Positions 1-8,120 of a stretch of DNA of 64,000 nucleotides are shown piece by piece. Position 1 is the stretch's first letter. Each line of letters begins with the position of its first letter. Source of the stretch: Neobacillus novalis NBRC 102450 (GTDB taxonomy: Bacteria; Bacillota; Bacilli; Bacillales; Cytobacillaceae); contig NZ_BCVP01000009.1 of the NCBI RefSeq assembly GCF_001591805.1, positions 248,001-312,000 of the forward strand. Direction: 5' to 3'. Made by a program: the position numbers and the translations under genes. The notes under the pieces were generated by a model that did no database searches, was not told the DNA's origin, and saw only the letters and a program-made list of their open reading frames with translations.

Positions 1-1104
1 TGTAGGATTATCCGTGCCGCCATCTCCCGGATCTGGTGTCGGGTTATCACCATCGTCTCCTGGATTATCACCAGGCTGTTCATCGTTTTGAATATTGTCA
101 ATCGTAATCATTTCAACGGCCTTCGCACCCTTACTGTCTCTAACATAAACAGAATACGTACCATTTTCAGCTACTTCGAACTTATTGTCGTTGATATCGG
201 TTCCTGATCCTGCAAAATCTTCAATGGTTTTTTCACCTGCAAGCCATTGCATAGCTAGTACTTTTTTTGCACTCGTGGCAACCGTGATGGTCACAGGTTC
301 CTTTGTTGCCTCGGTTGTTGATGGCGTTAGATCAATAGTAATTTCTTGAGGAACTTGTACCGCTAATAAATTTGTTGCTAAACTAGCTAAGACTTTCTGT
401 CCTTCCGCATTCGGATGAACGTCTCCATTCGGAAGGATTAACTCAGCTTGTTTACCTTTAAATGCTGTGTAAGCATCAGCTAATAGCGAGTTTGTTTGAA
501 CAGCAATACCTTGGAATCCTGGGTTAACTGCTGGTAGGAATTGTTCCCCAATTGGATAAAGAGCGGCTAGGGTATCCGAAAAGGGATTATAAATATTATA
601 TATGATTAGTTGAGCATCACTATTTTGTGCTTTAATAATACCGATGATAGAACCCAAGTTTGTAAATAGATTACTAGAAATTTGCTGAATTACTAAACCA
701 AATGCTTGAGGATCAATAGGAACTGTTGGATTCTGAATAATCGCTTTTATAGCTGGATTCTGTAAAAAGTCATTACTGCCAATATCTAGTGTAATAACAT
801 CCGCCTTTTTAATAGCTTCCAGATTTTCAGGTTTGTTTATTTCTGTCAATAAATTAGCTGTGGTCCAGCCGCCGCCGCTAATGTTTTTTGTGACATCATA
901 ATTACCATTTCCAATTAAATAAGGAAAGGCCTTTGGGGATGGTTCACTGTTCCCATTGTCTTCAAGATTCCAGCCAAACGTAATAGAATCTCCTAAGGCA
1001 ACAAGATTTGGTTTTACATTATTTTCAGCAAACGCAAACGACGAGAAAAAGGTGTTCAGGGCCAACATTAGTACAAATAAAAGCGAAAAACGTCTAAACT
1101 TCAA
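1..1104 (-). CDS. SGNH/GDSL-type secreted lipase or esterase (C-terminus cut by window edge)
   Basis: The reading frame starts at a TTG (1104-1102) seven bases after a GAGGAG ribosome binding site and is still open at base 1, so the C-terminus is missing. The N-terminus is a signal peptide (KFRR, a hydrophobic stretch, then SSFAFA with likely cleavage near residue 26). SGNH blocks are visible: GDSIT with the nucleophile Ser at residue 40, a GSNDF block, and GDVHPNAEGQ carrying the catalytic Asp/His pair. After the hydrolase domain comes a segment reminiscent of a bacterial Ig-like or carbohydrate-binding module, then an Asp/Pro/Gly-rich linker at the window edge. It probably acts outside the cell as an esterase or lipase; the substrate cannot be told from sequence. 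Confidence 0.85.
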   Translation of the reverse strand, partial: MKFRRFSLLFVLMLALNTFFSSFAFAENNVKPNLVALGDSITFGWNLEDNGNSEPSPKAFPYLIGNGNYDVTKNISGGGWTTANLLTEINKPENLEAIKKADVITLDIGSNDFLQNPAIKAIIQNPTVPIDPQAFGLVIQQISSNLFTNLGSIIGIIKAQNSDAQLIIYNIYNPFSDTLAALYPIGEQFLPAVNPGFQGIAVQTNSLLADAYTAFKGKQAELILPNGDVHPNAEGQKVLASLATNLLAVQVPQEITIDLTPSTTEATKEPVTITVATSAKKVLAMQWLAGEKTIEDFAGSGTDINDNKFEVAENGTYSVYVRDSKGAKAVEMITIDNIQNDEQPGDNPGDDGDNPTPDPGDGGTDNPT

Positions 1105-1212
1105 AAGAAATCTCCTCACAATCTATTAAATTTTCCTGCCAAATTCTATTATAATTCTACTTATTCTGAATACTCAATAAATATCATTCTACAAATTACG
1201 CACAAAGACCTA

Positions 1213-1264
1213 GGGGATGGGTACCTTATCCCGCTTTAAGATTGGGACAAGGTCCCTTCGTCCC
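1213..1264. repeat. Two REP-like GGGAC/GTCCC palindromic units
   Basis: Two adjacent imperfect palindromes, GGGAT...ATCCC (1214-1232) and GGGAC...GTCCC (1244-1264), both with a central GG-rich/CC-rich core. Two more copies of the same design lie just downstream of the next gene (1571-1658). They look like short extragenic palindromic repeats rather than terminators, since no T-run follows. Confidence 0.5.
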
Positions 1265-1340
1265 GGAAAAAAGGAATTATAAAAAAAATGCCGAATATAG
1301 ATATTGATGCAAAAAACTCTTAACGAGGGGCTAGAGCCGA

Positions 1341-1571
1341 ATGTTGAAGAAAGCCTTGCTAGCAATTATATCGCTTTATTTATTTTGGATTATACTCTTA
1401 CCTGAAAGCTGGAAAGAAATTTTTGCTTCATTTTTAACTATTAAATCAAATCATCTCGACCATAAAGTAAATGTACTTTTTATAATTATCTTCTTCATTT
1501 GGATTTTAGTTTTATTTGTGACCCTAACCTACCGTTCTTGGAATAAGTTTAAACAAATGAAAAGATCGTAG
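1341..1571 (+). CDS. Small two-helix membrane protein of unknown function
   Basis: A 76-residue protein with two predicted membrane helices (about residues 5-20 and 43-62) separated by a short polar loop, ending in a basic tail (KQMKRS). The ATG at 1341 follows a GAGGGG ribosome binding site at a normal distance. I do not recognise a family. It stands alone between the SGNH hydrolase gene, which is transcribed away from it, and the sigma-54 activator, with palindromic repeats on both sides. The composition fits a real membrane protein, but its small size leaves some doubt. Confidence 0.55.
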   Translation: MLKKALLAIISLYLFWIILLPESWKEIFASFLTIKSNHLDHKVNVLFIIIFFIWILVLFVTLTYRSWNKFKQMKRS

Positions 1572-1658
1572 GGACAGGCACCTTGTCCCCCTATGGAAGA
1601 TTGCAATCTATTCTTACAACTATCATTTATAAATAATCGGGACGAGGAGCCTGTCCTC
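1571..1658. repeat. Two further GGGAC/GTCCC palindromic units
   Basis: GGGACAGGCACCTTGTCCC starts right after the stop codon of the small membrane protein gene, and GGGACGAGGAGCCTGTCC lies at about 1639-1656. They share the layout of the units at 1213-1264, so the small gene is bracketed by the same repeat family. No T-run follows either copy. Confidence 0.5.
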
Positions 1659-1681
1659 TCGTACCAGTAAGGAGTGATGAT

Positions 1682-3424
1682 GTGCTCCAATTTAAAGATA
1701 TTATTACACCTATTGATTTTATTGTTACGGAGGAAACCACGTTAAAAGAAGCGATTACTCTTATGTACCGAAAGAAGTGGAACCTGCTGCCTGTTACCGA
1801 CTCAAGCAGGTATCCGGTCGGGGTTTTTACCCGCAGCAGTTTGCATCAAATGGTGACAGAAGAAACCCCACTTACGACCCCTATTAAAAATTACATAAAG
1901 AGACACGTTGAAAAGCTAAGTGTAAATACCCCTTTTGAGAAAATTGAGGAAATCGTTAAGAATAGTAAGGTTGGAACCGGTGTGGTTGTTGATGACCAAA
2001 ATCATGTCGTCGGTATCCTGACGAAAACGGATATGGTGATGTCGCTGCTGCAAACGTCACAAGAGCTGCAAACGATCACAAAATTAAAACGGACGTTGGA
2101 AACAGCAATTGACCATGCTTTTGATGGAATTGTCATGGCGGATGAAAGGAAGGTCATCACGATGGTCAGCCCGCCGCTTCTGGAATTGTTCAATCTTCCA
2201 ATAGAGGAGGTATTGAACAAGCCAGCGGCAAACGCATTGCCGCATCTTCAGTTAGAAAACGTCTATGAATCGGAAGCAGCGGAGGTTAGTGGTTTTTTAG
2301 AAATTAACGGAATTAAATATATCGCTCATCGTATTCCAATTCTAGAGGATGGCAAAGTCATTGGGGCAATTGGCAAGGTGGTTTTCCGACAATTAAATGA
2401 GGTAAGCGAATTATTTAAAAAGCTGCAGAAGGCTGAAAACAAAGCGAATTTTTATCATCAGCAATATCAGCAGGCGGAAACGGCTAAATTTACTTGGGAT
2501 CATATCTTAAGTGTAGACCCTTGGATGGAGAAGTTGAAAAAAAGCGGGGCGAAAGCGGCTAAGGGCAGGTCAACGGTGCTTATCCGCGGTGAAAGCGGCA
2601 CTGGTAAGGAGCTGTTTGCCCACGCGATTCATAATAGCAGCGCCAGAAGTACCGGCAAGTTTATCGTTGTTAACTGCGCGGCGATTCCTGAGGATTTGCT
2701 AGAATCTGAGTTTTTTGGTTATGAAAACGGGGCATTTACCGGGGCACGACCGAAAGGGAAGCTTGGGAAGTTCGATTTGGCCAATGGAGGCACGCTTTTC
2801 TTGGATGAAATTGGCGATATGTCACTAGGGTTGCAGGCAAAGCTGCTGCGCGTGCTTCAAGAGCGGGAATTCTATCGGGTTGGCGGAACAGTAAAAATAA
2901 AGGTTGACGTCAGAATTATTGCCGCAACCAATCGTAATCTGGAAGAAATGGTCAAGGAAGGCCTTTTCCGTGAGGATTTATACTATCGCCTTAATGTCAT
3001 TTCATTAAATGTCCCGCCACTCCGCCATCGGCCGAATGATATTGATTATTTATTTGGGCAGTTTATGATTGAATTTAATCAAATTTTAGGCACAAGCATT
3101 TCCGGAATGGAGGCTCGTGCCAGGGAAGCACTCCTTGATTACGACTGGCCGGGAAATGTCCGCGAATTACGGAATGTGATGGAACGGGCGATGACATTTT
3201 CCGAAAGTGGAAAAATCAAATACGAGGACCTGCCGGATTATTTATTAAAGCAAGTTCCGATTAAAGAAACGACTCTAAATGTGTCCATGGTCGAAAATGC
3301 CGAGCTGGAGGCAATTAAAAAAGCGCTTGTCCAGGTACAAGGAAATAAAGTCCAAGCTGCTAGATTACTTGGAATCAGCCGCTCGGGATTATATGAAAAA
3401 ATAAAAAAATACAAACTAGGATAA
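1682..3424 (+). CDS. Sigma-54-dependent transcriptional activator with CBS pair and PAS domain
   Basis: A 580-residue bacterial enhancer-binding protein. Residues 1-120 form two CBS motifs (usually adenosyl-ligand sensing), about 135-240 a PAS-like domain, 270-500 the AAA+ domain and the last 45 residues a Fis-type helix-turn-helix ([20 protein letters not shown]). The Walker A motif GESGTGKE starts at residue 303 and GAFTGA lies at residues 350-355, so it should contact sigma-54 RNA polymerase. The start is GTG at 1682, seven bases after AAGGAG. It lies just upstream of a sigma-54 promoter (3549-3564) and the acyl-CoA genes, and is therefore the likely activator of that set. The family resembles BkdR/RocR-type activators of Bacillus, but CBS domains as the input are less usual. 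Confidence 0.92.
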   Translation: MLQFKDIITPIDFIVTEETTLKEAITLMYRKKWNLLPVTDSSRYPVGVFTRSSLHQMVTEETPLTTPIKNYIKRHVEKLSVNTPFEKIEEIVKNSKVGTGVVVDDQNHVVGILTKTDMVMSLLQTSQELQTITKLKRTLETAIDHAFDGIVMADERKVITMVSPPLLELFNLPIEEVLNKPAANALPHLQLENVYESEAAEVSGFLEINGIKYIAHRIPILEDGKVIGAIGKVVFRQLNEVSELFKKLQKAENKANFYHQQYQQAETAKFTWDHILSVDPWMEKLKKSGAKAAKGRSTVLIRGESGTGKELFAHAIHNSSARSTGKFIVVNCAAIPEDLLESEFFGYENGAFTGARPKGKLGKFDLANGGTLFLDEIGDMSLGLQAKLLRVLQEREFYRVGGTVKIKVDVRIIAATNRNLEEMVKEGLFREDLYYRLNVISLNVPPLRHRPNDIDYLFGQFMIEFNQILGTSISGMEARAREALLDYDWPGNVRELRNVMERAMTFSESGKIKYEDLPDYLLKQVPIKETTLNVSMVENAELEAIKKALVQVQGNKVQAARLLGISRSGLYEKIKKYKLG

Positions 3425-3447
3425 TAGAAATATTTCTAACATAATAG

Positions 3448-3475
3448 GTGTCCATTTATTGGACACTTTTTCTTT
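3448..3475 (+). terminator. Rho-independent terminator after the sigma-54 activator gene
   Basis: GTGTCC, a seven-base loop, then GGACAC followed by a T-rich run (TTTTTCTTTT). It begins 24 bases after the stop codon and separates the activator from the sigma-54 promoter. Confidence 0.75.
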
Positions 3476-3548
3476 TAGGCTGTGCGATTGAAAAACACAC
3501 TCTGTTAATTGTAGGAGCTAAAGACTGCGGGTATAGTTTTCTGAATAT

Positions 3549-3564
3549 TGGCATAAAATTTGCA
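3549..3564 (+). promoter_or_regulatory. Sigma-54 (-24/-12) promoter
   Basis: TGGCATAAAATTTGCA matches the sigma-54 consensus TGGCACG-N4-TTGCW, with exactly ten bases between the invariant GG and GC. It lies 46 bases upstream of the first acyl-CoA synthetase start and just after a sigma-54 activator gene. About 60 bases upstream, TGTG-N11-CACA (3481-3499) could be part of an activator site, but that is weak. Confidence 0.8.
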
Positions 3565-3609
3565 TGCTAAAAGTTGGAGAGCATTTTTAAAATAAGGGAG
3601 GAACTCCAG

Positions 3610-5133
3610 ATGAATATCGGAAGTCTCTTGTCGCAGTCTGCCCGCAAGTTCCCGCAATTACTTGCAATTGAATGTGAAGGAAGGTCTTATACGTATCGTG
3701 AATTCAATGAGGAAGTGAACCGGCTTGCACACGGCCTATTGGAGCTGGATGTGAAAAAAGGTGACAAGCTGGCATTGATGATGAAGAATTCGGATCACTT
3801 TGTGTTTACCTTTTTTGCCGCTGCAAAAATTGGTGCTGTCGCCGTTCCGGTTAACTTCCGATTAACTGCTACAGAGGTTCAGTACATTTTAGAGCAATCG
3901 GATGCGGCAATTGTGGTCTGCGACAAGGAATTCGAACAAACCATTGCTGCGGCGAAGCAAGGAACGATGGTAGGTAAGGTGATAACGATTGGTGAGCCGG
4001 AAACGGTGGGCTTTTATTCCTATGAAAAGGTTTTATCAGAAAGGACTAGTGAACCGGATGTTGAGGTTTCCGAAAAGGATGATGTCGAGATTTTGTACAC
4101 TTCAGGCACAACAGGACGCCCTAAGGGAGCCCTTTTTGATCAAAGTCAAATTTTTAAAGTCGGAATTTCCGTTGTCATCAATATGGGGATTGGGCAGCAT
4201 GAGCGCATTCTTCATTTAGCACCGCTATTCCACTCAGCTCAATTGAACCTATTCCTTATTTCCGGAGTAGCTCTTGGGGCGACCCATATTATTCATCGCG
4301 ATTTTCATCCAGTAAAAACACTGCAAGCAATTCAAGAACATAAAATTACCCATCTTTTCGCGGTTCCGGCGATGTATACCTTTCTTCTTCAGGTTCCAAA
4401 TGCCGCCGATTACGACTTATCTTCCATTAAGAGAGTCGGATATGGTGCGGCCCCAATGGCACCGGAACTGGTCAAAAAAAGCATGGAAATTTTTAAAACA
4501 GACCAATTTTATAACCTATGCGGCTTGACTGAAGCAGGACCGGGCGGGATTCTCCTTGATCCAGAAGGACATAAGTTCCATCTCGGTAAGGGTGGAAAGC
4601 CAATCTTTATGACGGAAACTAGGGTTGTTAATGAAGAAGGCAAGGATGTATTACCCGGTGTGATTGGTGAATTTATTCTCCGCAGTCCGATGGTGATGAA
4701 GGAGTATTATAAAAAGCCGGAGGAAACAAAGGGCACTCTGAAAGGCGGTTGGCTCTATACAGGGGATTTGGCAACGCTTGACGAGGAAGGCTACATCACT
4801 TTAGTTGACCGGAAAAAGGACATGATTATCTCAGGTGGGGAAAATGTTTACTCCGTTGAGGTCGAAGGGGTTCTGTATGAGCATCCGGAGGTCCTCGAAG
4901 CAGCAATTATCGGCCTGCCGGATGAAGTCTGGGGCGAGGCCGTTTGTGCAATCATTGTGCCGAAAGAAGGTGCAGTGATTGATGAGGCAGAACTGCGCAG
5001 CTTCTGCCGGGAGAAATTGGCTGGATATAAAGTGCCAAGGCGGATTTATATTGAGAAGCAGCTGCCTAGGAATGCATCTGGGAAAATACTGAAATATCAG
5101 CTGCGGCAGAAAATGAGAGAAGTGGTAAATTGA
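3610..5133 (+). CDS. Acyl-CoA synthetase (AMP-forming, ANL superfamily)
   Basis: A 507-residue enzyme that should activate a carboxylic acid with ATP and CoA through an acyl-adenylate. The P-loop-like motif YTSGTTGRPKG, the GYGAAPMAPEL region, the YTGDLA motif and the C-terminal PRNASGKILK with its catalytic lysine are all present. I place the start at ATG 3610, behind GGGAGG; the frame extends upstream to a TTG at 3574, but that would lie right at the predicted transcription start. First gene after the sigma-54 promoter. Family resemblance is to medium/long-chain or aromatic acid CoA ligases; the exact substrate is unknown. Confidence 0.92.
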   Translation: MNIGSLLSQSARKFPQLLAIECEGRSYTYREFNEEVNRLAHGLLELDVKKGDKLALMMKNSDHFVFTFFAAAKIGAVAVPVNFRLTATEVQYILEQSDAAIVVCDKEFEQTIAAAKQGTMVGKVITIGEPETVGFYSYEKVLSERTSEPDVEVSEKDDVEILYTSGTTGRPKGALFDQSQIFKVGISVVINMGIGQHERILHLAPLFHSAQLNLFLISGVALGATHIIHRDFHPVKTLQAIQEHKITHLFAVPAMYTFLLQVPNAADYDLSSIKRVGYGAAPMAPELVKKSMEIFKTDQFYNLCGLTEAGPGGILLDPEGHKFHLGKGGKPIFMTETRVVNEEGKDVLPGVIGEFILRSPMVMKEYYKKPEETKGTLKGGWLYTGDLATLDEEGYITLVDRKKDMIISGGENVYSVEVEGVLYEHPEVLEAAIIGLPDEVWGEAVCAIIVPKEGAVIDEAELRSFCREKLAGYKVPRRIYIEKQLPRNASGKILKYQLRQKMREVVN

Positions 5134-5156
5134 CCTGGTCTTTTGGTAATTTGTTT

Positions 5157-5446
5157 CCGAGATATGTCGTAATTGGCCATATATATTTAATAAGTATCTG
5201 GGATTTGAGTAGATTTCCAATAAATATCCAAGAAATGTCGTAAGTATTGAAAAATAGGTAATAAATGTCCGGAAATATGTCGTAAGTGACCGGAAATATG
5301 TCGTAAGTTCTCGAGACTCGGGTCGATTTCCAATTAATATCCAGGAAATGTCGTAAGTATTGAAAAATAGGTAATAAATGTCCGGAAATATGTCGTAAGT
5401 GATCGGAAATAGGTAGTAAATGTCCAGAAATATGTTGTAAGTGAGG
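5157..5446 (+). repeat. Array A: degenerate 21-bp repeats with a 113-bp higher-order duplication
   Basis: This 321-base gene-free gap is filled with variants of a unit whose core is ATGTCGTAAGT. The clearest consecutive cores are exactly 21 bp apart. A block beginning GATTTCCAAT at 5212 is repeated almost exactly at 5325, an offset of 113 bp. The last unit leads directly into the ribosome binding site of the next gene. A long antisense frame here (4831-5463) is an artefact of the 21-bp (seven-codon) period. Confidence 0.85.
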
Positions 5447-5454
5447 TAATTAAC

Positions 5455-6600
5455 ATGAACCATCCATACTTAAACGAAGATCATAAAATTTTTCGTCAGT
5501 CACTAAGAAAGTTTTTGGAAAAAGAAGCATATCCCTTTTATGAGCAGTGGGAGGAGGATCGGATGATACCCCGTTCCTTTTGGACAAAGATGGGCGAGCA
5601 GGGATTTCTATGCCCTGATATCGATGAAAAATATGGTGGCAGTGAGGTTGATTGGGGCTTTGCCGTTGTTATTAACGAGGAACTGGAGCGAGTAGGCTCT
5701 GGTTTAATAGGTATTGGACTTCACAATGATATTGTGGTTCCGTATATCACCTCCTATGGCACCGAGGAACAGAAGCAGCGCTGGCTGCCGAAGTGTGTTA
5801 CCGGCGAAATCATTACCGCGATTGCGATGACAGAGCCCGGAACTGGTTCCGACCTAGCCAGCATCAAAACAACCGCCAGGCTGGACGGCGACCATTATGT
5901 TGTCAACGGTCAAAAGACGTTCATCACAAACGGGATTCAATCCGACTTGATAGTTGTTGCAGTTAAGACAGACTTGCAAGCTGTACCGAAGCACAAAGGT
6001 GTCAGCTTGCTTGTCATCGAACGAGATGCTTCCGGTTTCTCTAGAGGCAGAAAACTGAACAAAGTGGGACTCCACTCACAGGACACTGCGGAATTGATTT
6101 TTGAAGACTGCCGAGTGCCGAAAGAAAACCTCCTAGGCGATGAAGGCAATGGATTTCTTTACTTAATGGAAAAACTCCAACAGGAACGGCTTCTTGTCGC
6201 GATTGGGGCGCAAACGGCGTCGGAAGTGATGCTGAAAATGACTCTGGATTACGTGAAGAGCCGGGAAGCATTCGGAAAACAAGTCAGCCAGTTTCAAAAT
6301 ACGCAATTTAAAATTGTCGAAATGGCGACCGATATTGAAATGGGCAGGGTGTTTTTGGACCAGTTGATTGCCGAACATATCGAAGGAAAAAATGTGGTCA
6401 CAAAGGTGTCAATGGCAAAATGGAAGCTGACCGATATTGCCAAGAAAATAGCGGCTGAATGCATGCAGCTCCACGGCGGTTATGGATATATGGAAGAATA
6501 CGAGATTGCCAGAAGGTTCCGCGACATTCCGGTTTCGAGCATCTACGCCGGCACGAATGAAATTATGAAAACAATTATTGCGAAAAACCTAGGATTATAG
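5455..6600 (+). CDS. Acyl-CoA dehydrogenase (LCAD/isovaleryl-type active site)
   Basis: A 381-residue FAD flavoprotein that should introduce a trans-2 double bond into an acyl-CoA. It has the signature AMTEPGTGSDLASIKTTA and the C-terminal YAGTNEIMK. At the position where medium-chain enzymes carry the catalytic Glu (YEGT) this one has Ala (YAGT). A Glu in LQQERLL (residue 244) aligns with the catalytic Glu of the long-chain and isovaleryl-CoA dehydrogenases, which suggests a long or branched substrate. Start ATG 5455; the GTGAGG ribosome binding site is supplied by the end of the preceding repeat array. Three bases separate it from the thiolase frame. Confidence 0.92.
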   Translation: MNHPYLNEDHKIFRQSLRKFLEKEAYPFYEQWEEDRMIPRSFWTKMGEQGFLCPDIDEKYGGSEVDWGFAVVINEELERVGSGLIGIGLHNDIVVPYITSYGTEEQKQRWLPKCVTGEIITAIAMTEPGTGSDLASIKTTARLDGDHYVVNGQKTFITNGIQSDLIVVAVKTDLQAVPKHKGVSLLVIERDASGFSRGRKLNKVGLHSQDTAELIFEDCRVPKENLLGDEGNGFLYLMEKLQQERLLVAIGAQTASEVMLKMTLDYVKSREAFGKQVSQFQNTQFKIVEMATDIEMGRVFLDQLIAEHIEGKNVVTKVSMAKWKLTDIAKKIAAECMQLHGGYGYMEEYEIARRFRDIPVSSIYAGTNEIMKTIIAKNLGL

Positions 6601-6618
6601 AAAGTGAGGATGATGAAG

Positions 6619-7776
6619 ATGCGTGAGGTATTCATTGTTGAGGGTGTCCGTACCCCTGTTGGAAGAAGAAATGGCGTGCTCAAGGATATTCGTCCCGATG
6701 ACCTGGCTGGGCTGACCTTAAAGGAACTCGTCAACCGGGCGGGGATTGATCCGGCGGTGGTTGAGGATGTTATTTTAGGGTGTGTCACTCAAGCGGGGGA
6801 ACAAGCAGGTGATATCGCGCGGGTAGCAACATTAATCGCTGGATTTCCAATTGAGGTGCCAGGCACCACGATTGACCGTCAATGCGGTTCCAGTCAGCAG
6901 GCTGTACATTTTGCTGCCCAGGCCATCCTTGCGGGTGATATGGAGGTAGTTATTGCCGGTGGTGTTGAAAGCATGTCTCGTGTACCAATGGGTTTAAATT
7001 ATAAAGGGGTAGAGGAGCCTTTTAGTCCGAATTTAAGGTCGAAGTACGAAATGATTCATCAAGGGCTGTCGGCTGAGCGGATTGCTGAAAACTACGGCTT
7101 TACCCGCGAACAGCTCGACCAATTCTCTCTCGAAAGCCATCAAAAAGCATTAAAGGCTCAGGAAGAGGGTTATTTTTCAAGAGAGATCTTTCCGTTAGAA
7201 GTAACGCTTCCGGACGGAACTACAACGGTTATTAAGGAAGATTCTGGTCCAAGAAAAGGAACATCGTTGGAAGCATTGGCAGGTTTGCGAACTTCTTTTA
7301 AAGAAGATGGCGTCATTCATGCTGGAAACGCCAGCCAAATTAGTGACGGAGCGGCTGCGTTATTACTCATGTCACGTGAGAAAGCGGAAGTACTCGGGCT
7401 TAAACCGCGCTTCCGTGTTCACACCCGCGTAGTCGTCGGTTCCGACCCAACCTTGATGCTGACAGGACCGATACCTGCCACGCAAAAGGCATTAGAAAAA
7501 TCAGGGCTCTCCATCGATGATATCGATGTATTCGAAGTAAACGAGGCATTCGCGCCAGTACCGCTTGCCTGGCTGAAGGAAACGGGTGCAGACCCGGCGA
7601 GGCTGAATCCAAATGGTGGTGCGATTGCCCTTGGTCATCCACTAGGCGGCAGCGGCGCTCGTTTAATGGTGACCATGATGCACGAACTTGAGCGCAGCGG
7701 CGGTCGCTACGGTTTGCAAACGATGTGCGAAGGCCACGGCATGGCAAATGCTACGATTATTGAGCGATTAGAATAA
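6619..7776 (+). CDS. Thiolase (acetyl-CoA C-acyltransferase)
   Basis: A 385-residue thiolase that cleaves 3-ketoacyl-CoA, or condenses acyl-CoAs. The nucleophilic Cys is in DRQCGSS (residue 89), the active-site His in LGHPLGGSGAR (residue 340) and the second Cys in MCEGHG (residue 370). I choose ATG 6619, nine bases after GTGAGG; a GTG at 6604 and ATGs at 6610 and 6613 are also in frame. It follows the acyl-CoA dehydrogenase closely and is probably co-transcribed with it. No enoyl-CoA hydratase or hydroxyacyl-CoA dehydrogenase lies in this window, so those steps must be supplied from elsewhere. Confidence 0.93.
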   Translation: MREVFIVEGVRTPVGRRNGVLKDIRPDDLAGLTLKELVNRAGIDPAVVEDVILGCVTQAGEQAGDIARVATLIAGFPIEVPGTTIDRQCGSSQQAVHFAAQAILAGDMEVVIAGGVESMSRVPMGLNYKGVEEPFSPNLRSKYEMIHQGLSAERIAENYGFTREQLDQFSLESHQKALKAQEEGYFSREIFPLEVTLPDGTTTVIKEDSGPRKGTSLEALAGLRTSFKEDGVIHAGNASQISDGAAALLLMSREKAEVLGLKPRFRVHTRVVVGSDPTLMLTGPIPATQKALEKSGLSIDDIDVFEVNEAFAPVPLAWLKETGADPARLNPNGGAIALGHPLGGSGARLMVTMMHELERSGGRYGLQTMCEGHGMANATIIERLE

Positions 7777-7819
7777 TAAGATTTACTCAATTAGGTTTGG
7801 TTGCTTACGTTTAAAAGGG

Positions 7820-7915
7820 ATTCGCGAGTAAAATGGTCAAATTCGCGAGTAAAGTATCCAAAATCGCGAGTAAAATATTCAAATTCGCGAGTAAAACACA
7901 AAAATTCGCGGGTAG
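7820..7915 (+). repeat. Array B: 21-bp repeats, core TTCGCGAGTAAA
   Basis: Units begin at 7820, 7841, 7862, 7883 and 7904, exactly 21 bp apart. The first 12-13 bases are nearly identical (ATTCGCGAGTAAA, last copy changed to CGGGTAG) and the remaining eight or nine vary. The array occupies part of the 344-base gap between thiolase and the second acyl-CoA synthetase. A possible hairpin follows at 8063; I see nothing else convincing in the gap. Confidence 0.9.
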
Positions 7916-8062
7916 TCCGGAATATTTGCCTGAAAACTATCGGAGTTGGACAGGATTGTGGTTAAAATCCGGTTAAATTGTATAGAAAGGAACAAATTCT
8001 CAATAATTTAGTAAATTTTAAGCAAAAATCATGTTTCTAGAAAACACTCTTCAGAATTAATG

Positions 8063-8094
8063 AAGGCAATCGGCGCATTTGTGTCGATTGCCTT
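8063..8094. other. Perfect 10-bp inverted repeat upstream of an acyl-CoA synthetase gene
   Basis: AAGGCAATCG, twelve bases, then CGATTGCCTT, ending 26 bases before the start codon at 8121. There is no T-run on either strand, so it does not look like a classical terminator. It could be an operator or a leader hairpin. Confidence 0.5.
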
Positions 8095-8120
8095 AAAATC
8101 AAAAATTGGAGGCGTTTAAA

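Noticed and set aside
4831-5463. A 210-codon minus-strand open frame with Tyr/Ile/Phe-rich repeats
   Set aside because: It is created by the 21-bp (seven-codon) repeat period of array A and by the antisense of the acyl-CoA synthetase gene. It has no ribosome binding site and overlaps the real dehydrogenase start.
7820-7915. Possible CRISPR array
   Set aside because: The period is 21 bp with only about eight variable bases; there are no 25-40 bp spacers, no palindromic repeat and no cas genes. The same holds for arrays A, C, D and E.
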